From: CAYJLF01 sp964371055
GTDB taxonomy: Bacteria; Eisenbacteria; RBG-16-71-46; CAIMUX01
Reading direction: 5' to 3'
Assembly: GCA_964371055.1 (NCBI GenBank)
Contig: CAYJLF010000023.1
Coordinates: 1-64,000, forward strand
Length of the DNA: 64,000 nucleotides
Shown: piece after piece, positions 57,860 to 64,000 of the stretch
Position numbering within the stretch: the stretch's first letter is position 1
How the letters are laid out: every line of letters starts with the position of its first letter
Made by a program: the position numbers and the translations under genes
Notes under the pieces: generated by a model
What the model was told of the DNA's origin: nothing
The model's input: the letters and a program-made list of their open reading frames with translations, nothing else
Databases searched by the model: none

Positions 57860-60244
57860 ATGCAACCGGCCGAATCGGTTCGGGTGCTCATGTATTCGCA
57901 TGACACCTACGGCCTCGGGCATCTGACCCGGACACTCCGGATCGCCGGAGCGCTGCGTGCCCGGCATCCGGCGGTGTCCGTGCTCATTCTCTCGGGGTCG
58001 TCCGTCGCCCCCTACTTCCGGCTGCCTCCCGGAACCGATCTCATCAAGCTCCCTTCGGTGGTGAAGTCAGGGCCCGACGAGTATCGATCGCGCGATCTCG
58101 AGGTCGATTTTCGCCAGATTCGGAGCATCCGGCGGGAGCTCATCCAGAGCGCGGCGAAGGCTTATCGACCGCATCTCCTTATGGTCGACAACGTCCCGCT
58201 GGGCATGAAGGGCGAGATCCGGTCGACCCTCGAGCTGATGTCGAGTCAGGTGCGTCCGGCCCCGCACATCATTCTCAACCTGCGGGACATCCTGGACGAA
58301 CCGGCCAGGATCCGCTCCGCCTGGCGGAGAGACGGCGTCTACGAGGTCCTGGACGAAATCTACGACCGGATCTTCGTGTTGGGCGATCCGTCCGTGCACG
58401 ACGCGACGGCGGCTTACGAGCTCCCCTGCGACAAGGTCTTTCATGCTGGATACGCGACGCCGGCGCCACGCCTGATCCGGCCGCGGCGCACCGCCCGCCG
58501 AAGACCACACATCCTCGTGACCGCCGGGGGCGGCGGCGATGGGGCCGACTTCGTCGAGGCCGTGTTGCGCGCAACTCATCGTCTGGGCGATGGCCACCCG
58601 ACAGGGACGCATCCCCGCCTGACCGTCGTAACCGGACCGCTGATGGAGGCGCGGGACCGCGGGGAGATCGTGGCGCGCGCGGCTCCGCTGAGAGCGGAGG
58701 TGCACGAGTATGTGGCCGACCTGCCGGCGCGGATGGAGCACGTCGATCTTGTCATCGGGATGGCGGGCTACAACACCTGTTGTGAGATCCTGGCCCACGC
58801 GCGCGCCGCTCTTCTCTTTCCGCGGAGGACGCCGCGACTCGAACAATGGCTGCGCGCGCAGGCTCTGGCGGAACGGCGGCTGGTCTCCGTGCTCGGGCCC
58901 GACGACCTGAGTCCGGACGCGGTGGCCGCGCAGATCAGCCTCGCGCTGTCGGATGGACCGCGTATCCGCCCGGAAGCGCTGCCGCTGACGGGTGGACTCG
59001 AACGCCTGACCGAGCGCCTCGGGCAGGACTATCCCGAACTCTTCGGACCGAGACGGCGCCCCGGCACCGCGACGACTCCCCTTCGCGCGCCGGACAGCCG
59101 TCCGGCCGGCATCGAGGCCGGCCACTGCTCCCTGCACGCTCGGGGCGGCGCGTGGTATTGGCCGGGCCCGGCGCCGGGAGCGGTCCGGACCGTTCTGCTG
59201 GCGGCCGGGATCCTCCTGGGATCGATCGCCACCGCCGCCGTGTCGCCGTCGTATGCTGATGAACGGGGCGGAGAGGATCCCTCACCGTGGCGCCCCGCAG
59301 CCGCCGGGGGCACCGTAAGCGTCGGGTGGCACGACAACATCCTCGGTTCATCGACCGCCGAGGAGGCGGGCTTCGAGAGCGGCGATCCAGACTACCTGTT
59401 CGTGGTGGACAGGCTCGACGACTGGCGTCTCGATCTCGGCCTGTGGGGGAGATGGGAAATCCCTTCCTTCTACCGGAAGGCGCGCGCCGAACTCGGCTAC
59501 CGCCGGGCGGAGTGGAAGAGCGGCGACATCCTCGGCCGGGACCGCTACGTGCTGGAACTACGCCAGAGACTTCCGGGGAGGTCACAGATCGACGGCTCCC
59601 TCAGCTATGAACCGCAGGTCTACCAGCGACATCGGGTCGACAAGGACGCGCTCCCGGGCGAGCCGCGGTTCCGACCCGAGGCGCTCGAGGTCACGGAGCT
59701 CGAACTCGGCTACACGCGGTTCCTCTCCTCGGTCCGCGCGACGCTCTTCGGCGGACACGGCACGGAGAATCGCACGAAGTGGTTCCGGGAACGTGACGAG
59801 GAGGTCTGGCGCGGAGGGCTCTCGCTGACCCCGCCGCCGCTGCGATCCGTCGTCTTCTCCTCGCACTACGAATATGCCCGCGGGCACTCGCGCAACGAGC
59901 CGGATCTCGGATCCGATCGGTCGTTCCGCCAGCAGGCCGTCGGCATCGGTCTGGCGTCGGAGCCGCGCTGGGGCCGACTCGCCCTGCAGCTCCGCGCGGA
60001 CGGTCGGGTCAAGTTTCGCGCTTACACCACACGCGATCCGGAAGACGAAAGTCGCTTCGACCGCGACGATCTCATCTTTTATTGGTCGGCCAAGGTGGGC
60101 ACCGCCGCTGGGAGGCTACGCCCCTTCGTGGCCGCGGAAGGCACGCAAAGGTCGGTCAACCTCCCCTCCGAGGCAGATGCCTCGGACGAAGATGGCGAGT
60201 ACCAGTCGAACCTGATTCGCTTCGGCCTCGACTGGGAGTATTGA
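57860..60244 (+). CDS. Glycosyltransferase fused in frame to an outer-membrane beta-barrel
   Basis: 794 residues. Residues 1-about 395 are a MurG-like two-domain glycosyltransferase (MYSHDTYGLGHLTRTLRIAG; sugar-nucleotide-site segment GMAGYNTCCEILAHARAALLFPR) with no signal peptide. Residues about 442-460 (VRTVLLAAGILLGSIATAA) look exactly like a signal-peptide core followed by SYADE, and about 470-794 are amphipathic barrel strands ending RFGLDWEY. No in-frame ATG, GTG or TTG lies between the halves before the hydrophobic core ends. Either this is one chimeric gene, or the barrel is translated separately from a rare start (GTC or CTG near 59183-59195), or the sequence has an error. ATG with GGGAAGGGGG upstream. 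Next gene follows after 25 nt. Confidence 0.6.
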   Translation: MQPAESVRVLMYSHDTYGLGHLTRTLRIAGALRARHPAVSVLILSGSSVAPYFRLPPGTDLIKLPSVVKSGPDEYRSRDLEVDFRQIRSIRRELIQSAAKAYRPHLLMVDNVPLGMKGEIRSTLELMSSQVRPAPHIILNLRDILDEPARIRSAWRRDGVYEVLDEIYDRIFVLGDPSVHDATAAYELPCDKVFHAGYATPAPRLIRPRRTARRRPHILVTAGGGGDGADFVEAVLRATHRLGDGHPTGTHPRLTVVTGPLMEARDRGEIVARAAPLRAEVHEYVADLPARMEHVDLVIGMAGYNTCCEILAHARAALLFPRRTPRLEQWLRAQALAERRLVSVLGPDDLSPDAVAAQISLALSDGPRIRPEALPLTGGLERLTERLGQDYPELFGPRRRPGTATTPLRAPDSRPAGIEAGHCSLHARGGAWYWPGPAPGAVRTVLLAAGILLGSIATAAVSPSYADERGGEDPSPWRPAAAGGTVSVGWHDNILGSSTAEEAGFESGDPDYLFVVDRLDDWRLDLGLWGRWEIPSFYRKARAELGYRRAEWKSGDILGRDRYVLELRQRLPGRSQIDGSLSYEPQVYQRHRVDKDALPGEPRFRPEALEVTELELGYTRFLSSVRATLFGGHGTENRTKWFRERDEEVWRGGLSLTPPPLRSVVFSSHYEYARGHSRNEPDLGSDRSFRQQAVGIGLASEPRWGRLALQLRADGRVKFRAYTTRDPEDESRFDRDDLIFYWSAKVGTAAGRLRPFVAAEGTQRSVNLPSEADASDEDGEYQSNLIRFGLDWEY

Positions 60245-60269
60245 GGCACGGCTCGGAAACGAGGGATCC

Positions 60270-61706
60270 ATGAAGCAACTGCCGCAGACCCGATTCGTGA
60301 TCGGCGTGATCGTGCTGGCGACCCTGGGCGGCGCCCTCACGGCCGCGAATGCCGCGGTCGACAGCGGACCCTGGCCGATGTTCCACCGCGACCCGGCCCA
60401 CACGGCCTTCACCAGCCTGGCGCCACCGACGACCGGCGCCATCGCCTGGAGCGCGGCGCTCAGCGACACCGTCGAGTACTCCTCGCCGGTGATCTCCAGC
60501 CACGGCCTGATTCTCCTCGGCGACCAGGGAAAGGAGATCTGGGCGTTCACCCAGGCCGGAACCCCACGATGGCACTACAGCACGGACGGGAACATCCGGT
60601 ACGGCAGTGCGGCCGTCACCGACGACGGCAAGGTGCTCATCGGCTCCGGCGACGGCAAGCTCTACGCACTCGATCTGGCGGGAGGACTGCTCTGGACCGC
60701 ACCGACCGGCGGCGCCATCAAGACTTCCCCCGTCGTGGCACCGGACGGGACGATCTATGTCGGCAGCGACGACGCCAAGCTGTGGGCTTTCCACCCGAAC
60801 GGCTCGTTGAAGTGGACCTATGCCACCGGTGACACCGTGCGATCGTCCCCCGCGCTCGCTCCCGACGGCACCATCTTCTTCGGCAGCAACGATGGCTACC
60901 TGCGCGCGCTCCATCCCGACGGGACCCTGCGTTGGTCCGCGGCCACGGGAGGCGAGATTCGTGGCGCTCCTGCCGTGTTCCGCGACCGCGTCGTCTTCGG
61001 CTCCGCCGACGGGTTCCTCTACAGCCTCCGCACCAATGGCGACTTCGACTTCGCGGCCTACACCGGCGAAAACCTCCGCTCCAGTCCGGCTATCGGCATC
61101 ACCGGGAAGATCTACCTCGGCATGGACACCAAGATCGCCTGCTTCCATGACGATGGCGATCCCTGCTACGAGGTTGAGACCGGCGCCCGAGTCCAGTCCA
61201 CGCCGGCGGTCTACGCGAACGCGCAGGGAGATTCGCTCGACGTCGTTCTGTGCGGTTCGGACAACGGCCTGCTCTACTGCCTCAAGTCCGGCGTGCTGCA
61301 GTGGACGGCGAATCTGGGCGCGCCTGTGCGGTCGTCTCCGGCCATCGGCCCACAGGGGCTGGCCTACGTCGGGGCGCTGAACGGCCGGCTCTACGCGATC
61401 GGCAGCATCGTGCCCGGCGCGGTCGACGTCACGCTGCCGGGCGCGATCCGTCTCGCGGTGGCGCCCAACCCTGCACGCGAACAGGTCTCGCTCCGGATCC
61501 AGAACGCCCCGGCGGCGAGTTCCCGCCCGGTGAGTCTTTACGACCTGTGTGGGCGGCAGGTCCGGGCCTTGATGCCGGGCCTCGACGGCGCCGTCGCGTG
61601 GGACGGCCGGGACGATGAAGGACGCCCTCTGCCGGCCGGCTCCTACTGGGCGGCCTGGTCCGATGGAAGCGAGCAGGCGACCGCCCGGTTCGTCCTGGTG
61701 CGCTGA
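60270..61706 (+). CDS. PQQ-type beta-propeller protein with FlgD-like C-terminal module
   Basis: 478 residues. Signal peptide (VIGVIVLATLGGALTAANA), then seven or eight PQQ-like repeats (for example SSPVISSHGLILLGDQGKEI, TSPVVAPDGTIYVGSDDAKL, SSPALAPDGTIFFGSNDGYL), each with the A-x-x-x-G-x-x-Y/F-V/F-G-S pattern. The C-terminal about 90 residues (LAVAPNPAREQVSLRIQN ... LYDLCGRQVRAL ... GSYWAAWSDG) form an FlgD-like sorting module as in two other proteins of the window. Propellers of this type often have no bound PQQ and act as scaffolds. Encoded between the barrel gene and a lipoprotein gene. Confidence 0.88.
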   Translation: MKQLPQTRFVIGVIVLATLGGALTAANAAVDSGPWPMFHRDPAHTAFTSLAPPTTGAIAWSAALSDTVEYSSPVISSHGLILLGDQGKEIWAFTQAGTPRWHYSTDGNIRYGSAAVTDDGKVLIGSGDGKLYALDLAGGLLWTAPTGGAIKTSPVVAPDGTIYVGSDDAKLWAFHPNGSLKWTYATGDTVRSSPALAPDGTIFFGSNDGYLRALHPDGTLRWSAATGGEIRGAPAVFRDRVVFGSADGFLYSLRTNGDFDFAAYTGENLRSSPAIGITGKIYLGMDTKIACFHDDGDPCYEVETGARVQSTPAVYANAQGDSLDVVLCGSDNGLLYCLKSGVLQWTANLGAPVRSSPAIGPQGLAYVGALNGRLYAIGSIVPGAVDVTLPGAIRLAVAPNPAREQVSLRIQNAPAASSRPVSLYDLCGRQVRALMPGLDGAVAWDGRDDEGRPLPAGSYWAAWSDGSEQATARFVLVR

Positions 61707-61714
61707 GGAGAGCC

Positions 61715-62437
61715 GTGTACTCCCGGTCGATTTCGTTGGTCCTGTCACGCGCCGGAGTCATGCTCGCGGCGCCGGTCGCGATCGGCATGCTCCTCGTAAC
61801 CGCCTGCACCCCTGATCTGCACGAGACCGCCGGGCCGATCGTGCCGGTCCCGAATCTGACCGGCCAGATCGTGCGCGGAGGCCTGCCGGTGTCCAATCAC
61901 AAGGTGAAGCTCGAAGTCCCGGACGCGGATAGCACGGTGGCCGAAGACCGCACCGATGCCGGCGGACGGTACGAGTTCACCGCCGTCCCGGCCGGAACCT
62001 GGCTGCTCAAGGCCACCTCGACCGATTCGGGCGATTTCGCCAGCGTCTCCTGCGAAGTGGTGATCGGGTCGGACCAGGAGCCGCTCGAGGCGCCGGACCT
62101 CGACCTCTCGCTGGGTGGCCTGGCAATGTCGGAGCCGGAGGACGGCGAAGCGCGCCCCCGTCCCAATCCCCGCACTCCGGTCGAGTTCACCTGGCAGCGC
62201 CCCGCCGATCCTGACCGCGAGGTCGAGGTCCGCGTGGCTGAGGCGAACGGCGAGGCGGTCTGGTACAGCGAGAAGCAGACCGATGGCGCGGTGCCCTGGA
62301 ACGGCTTGGGCAATCGCGGCGCCTACCTGAACCGGCTCGTTCCGGCCGGCTCCTACGCCTGGCGGCTACGGGTGGAAATCGACGACTCCACGCTGGAGTA
62401 CACGACCGCCACGCGCCTGCTGACCCTGACGGATTGA
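61715..62437 (+). CDS. Lipoprotein with carboxypeptidase-regulatory-like beta domain
   Basis: 240 residues. Signal with lipobox LLVTAC (GMLLVTACTPD), a carboxypeptidase-regulatory-like beta-sandwich (LTGQIVRGGLPVSNHKVKLEVPDADS, TDAGGRYEFTAVPAGTWLLKAT) and a C-terminal about 100 residues resembling a fibronectin-like domain (VEFTWQRPADPDREVEVRV, GSYAWRLRVEIDDSTLEYTT). GTG start with GAGGAG 4 nt upstream, only 8 nt after the propeller gene. Likely an outer-membrane-associated accessory of the same export and glycosylation cluster. Confidence 0.8.
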   Translation: MYSRSISLVLSRAGVMLAAPVAIGMLLVTACTPDLHETAGPIVPVPNLTGQIVRGGLPVSNHKVKLEVPDADSTVAEDRTDAGGRYEFTAVPAGTWLLKATSTDSGDFASVSCEVVIGSDQEPLEAPDLDLSLGGLAMSEPEDGEARPRPNPRTPVEFTWQRPADPDREVEVRVAEANGEAVWYSEKQTDGAVPWNGLGNRGAYLNRLVPAGSYAWRLRVEIDDSTLEYTTATRLLTLTD

Positions 62438-62441
62438 AGCC

Positions 62442-64000
62442 ATGTCCCCCCCCGCCGAAGAACGGCCGCCGCGTGAGCGCGGTTCATCCGAGTCGCTGGA
62501 GTCCCCCGTCGACGCCGGACCTGTCGTCTACATCGCGAAGATGTTCCCGCGGCTCTCCGAGACTTTCATCGTCAACGAGGTTGCCGAACTGCGGCGGCGC
62601 GGCGTCGACCTGAAGGTCGTCTCGCTCCTGGCGCCCACCGGGACGGTGCAGTCGGAGCGGGCCAGGATTCTCGCGCGCGAGGTCTGGGTGGCGCCGACGT
62701 TGTCTTCCACCGCGGGACGCCGGCGAGTCTGGAGGGATCACGCCTGGATCTGCCGCCGGGGGACCCGCCGGTACCTGCGAAACCTCATCCTCGTCGCCCT
62801 GCGTCGCTCCGTGACGGCCTGGAAGCGGTTCGCCCAGGCGGGGTCGGTCGCGCGCTTCTGTCTCGAGCACGAAGCCAGCCATGTCCACGCGGCCTTTGCC
62901 CATGCCCCGGCCAGCGTGGCCTTCTGGGTGCAGCGGCTGACCGGCATCCCCTACAGCTTCGCGGCCCACGCGAAGGATCTCTACCTCTCCCGTCCAGAGT
63001 CGATCCGCCACAAGTTGGACGCAGCGCGGTTCGTCTGGACCTGCACCGAGGCGAACGGCGCCCACCTGCGCGCCATGGGGAGCATCACCCCGGTCTTTGT
63101 GGGCTACCACGGCGCGGATCCGGGCTTGTTCGCTCCGGCCGGGGGAACGCCCGAGGTGGAGGCCTCCGCTCCGCTCATCCTCTATGTCGGGCGTCTGGTG
63201 CCGAAGAAAGGGCTGACCGACCTGCTGGACGCGGCCGCTCTCCTGGCGCGCCGCGGCGTCTCCTTCCGCCTGCGCATCGTCGGAGACGGAATCGAACGCA
63301 CGGCGCTCGAGAACCAGGCGAAAGAACTGGGACTAGACGATCGCGTGGAGTTCACCGGCAGCCGGCCGCCGGAGCACGTGCGGGAGGAATATGCCCGCGC
63401 ACAACTCCTCGTGCTGCCATCGGTCGTGCTCGAAAACGGCGATCGCGATGGCATCCCGAACGTCCTCGTGGAAGCGATGTCGATGGGCGTTCCCGTCGTC
63501 AGCACGCGCGTCTCCGCGATTCCCGAGCTGGTGCGGGACGGCGAGACCGGCCTGCTCGTCGAGGCGCGCGATCCCGCCGCGCTGGCCGGCGCCATGCTGG
63601 AGGTGCTCTCCAACCGCGAGGCGGCCCTCGCCCGGGCCAGCCGGGCCCGTCTCGATGTGGCGGCCCGCTTCGATCTGCATCGGAACAGCGAACGGATGGC
63701 GGAGGTCTTGCGGCGCCACCGCGGCCCGACTCGTTGCCTCTACGTTTGCGCCGACCTCGGCGTCCCGCTGCGCGGGCACAAGGGCGCTTCCGCCCATGTC
63801 CGGCAGGTGGCCGCGCGGCTGGCCGCCCGCGGCATCGAGGTGCGCGTTCTGGCGGCGAACGCCGGCCCGGAGCCGCCGATCGGAAATGCCTTCGAACTCC
63901 CGGCTGAGATCGTCGCGCCGCCGCGCTGGGCCGAGTGGCTGCTCGCCGCGGCGCGCCCCGGGCGGGCGAAGGAGATCGCGCGGGAGATCCGCCGCCTGGC
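62442..64000 (+). CDS. GT4 glycosyltransferase, tandem, truncated by the window end
   Basis: 519 residues visible, no stop before the window end. Residues about 28-420 form a GT4 enzyme: YIAKMFPRLSETFIVNEVAELRRRG, ILYVGRLVPKKGLTDLLDAA, and the EX7E site DGIPNVLVEAMSMGVPVV followed by STRVSAIPELVRDGETGLLV, close to colanic-acid-type WcaL enzymes. From about residue 430 a second GT4-like N-terminal domain starts (RCLYVCADLGVPLRGHKGASAHVRQVAARLAARG), so the protein is probably a fusion of two glycosyltransferases. The ATG lies 4 nt after the lipoprotein stop. Role: sequential sugar transfer for a surface glycan or glycoprotein, inferred from neighbours. Confidence 0.88.
   Translation, partial: MSPPAEERPPRERGSSESLESPVDAGPVVYIAKMFPRLSETFIVNEVAELRRRGVDLKVVSLLAPTGTVQSERARILAREVWVAPTLSSTAGRRRVWRDHAWICRRGTRRYLRNLILVALRRSVTAWKRFAQAGSVARFCLEHEASHVHAAFAHAPASVAFWVQRLTGIPYSFAAHAKDLYLSRPESIRHKLDAARFVWTCTEANGAHLRAMGSITPVFVGYHGADPGLFAPAGGTPEVEASAPLILYVGRLVPKKGLTDLLDAAALLARRGVSFRLRIVGDGIERTALENQAKELGLDDRVEFTGSRPPEHVREEYARAQLLVLPSVVLENGDRDGIPNVLVEAMSMGVPVVSTRVSAIPELVRDGETGLLVEARDPAALAGAMLEVLSNREAALARASRARLDVAARFDLHRNSERMAEVLRRHRGPTRCLYVCADLGVPLRGHKGASAHVRQVAARLAARGIEVRVLAANAGPEPPIGNAFELPAEIVAPPRWAEWLLAAARPGRAKEIAREIRRL

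Noticed and set aside
1..64000. tRNA, rRNA, CRISPR array, prophage or integron
   Set aside because: I found no sequence with tRNA or rRNA character, no regularly spaced direct repeats, and no integrase or structural phage gene.

Overview
The window is high-GC DNA (about two thirds G+C by eye) from a diderm bacterium. Evidence for an outer membrane: several signal-peptide beta-barrel proteins, three lipoboxes (LAGC, LTGC, VTAC), and three secreted proteins ending in FlgD-like, type-IX-style C-terminal modules. That set is typical of FCB-related or uncultured lineages (Eisenbacteria, Krumholzibacteria, Gemmatimonadota and similar) and also occurs in Acidobacteria; the phylum cannot be fixed from the sequence alone. 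I recognised no tRNA, rRNA, CRISPR array, transposase or phage gene.

Layout. (1) 66-8607, minus strand: a partner-switching regulatory operon (2-epimerase, STAS, glycogen debranching enzyme, haem-type DUF3365 sensor, STAS, RsbW-like kinase, PP2C phosphatase with a degenerate receiver, MinD-like ATPase). Its order recalls the cyanobacterial icfG locus. (2) 8675-13357 minus and 14269-25630 plus: two divergent operons around a 0.9 kb control region. They encode six NTF2/SnoaL-like proteins (seven domains), two DJ-1/PfpI proteins, a VOC protein, a TPP enzyme, a carotenoid-desaturase-like flavoprotein, a homologue of cofactor-free 2,4-dioxygenases, an MDR oxidoreductase and a set of outer-membrane proteins. 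This looks like an undescribed catabolic or tailoring pathway. The same 8-bp word (CTTGTACA) occurs twice in the control region and once upstream of a GMC oxidoreductase at 28-30 kb. (3) 25627-37765: cupredoxin plus adenylate cyclase, then a secreted protein, FecR protein, outer-membrane protein, CHASE2 adenylate cyclase and GAF protein: envelope-sensing cAMP signalling.

(4) 37846-48809: two EEP-fold hydrolases, a globin, a KefB/KefG-type potassium efflux pair, a secreted sorting-domain protein, a cytochrome bd-like membrane pair in which the CydA-like subunit carries a c-type haem domain, and two DUF948-like proteins flanking a YtxH protein. (5) 49175-57480: a lysyl-endopeptidase-like secreted protease followed by a clear terminator, a membrane spermidine-synthase-like protein, an AmmeMemoRadiSam radical SAM enzyme with an export-like N-terminus, a cysteine-desulfurase-like enzyme, and an operon of two V4R-like proteins plus a 64-residue protein. 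(6) 57860-64000: a glycosylation and envelope cluster: a glycosyltransferase fused in frame to an outer-membrane barrel, a PQQ-type propeller protein, a lipoprotein, and a tandem GT4 glycosyltransferase running off the window.

How it fits together: the left part couples a stress or redox sensor to glycogen and sugar metabolism through partner switching; the central part takes up (FadL-like protein, porin) and transforms an unknown, probably hydrophobic or cyclic compound; the rest is envelope signalling, respiration and surface glycosylation.
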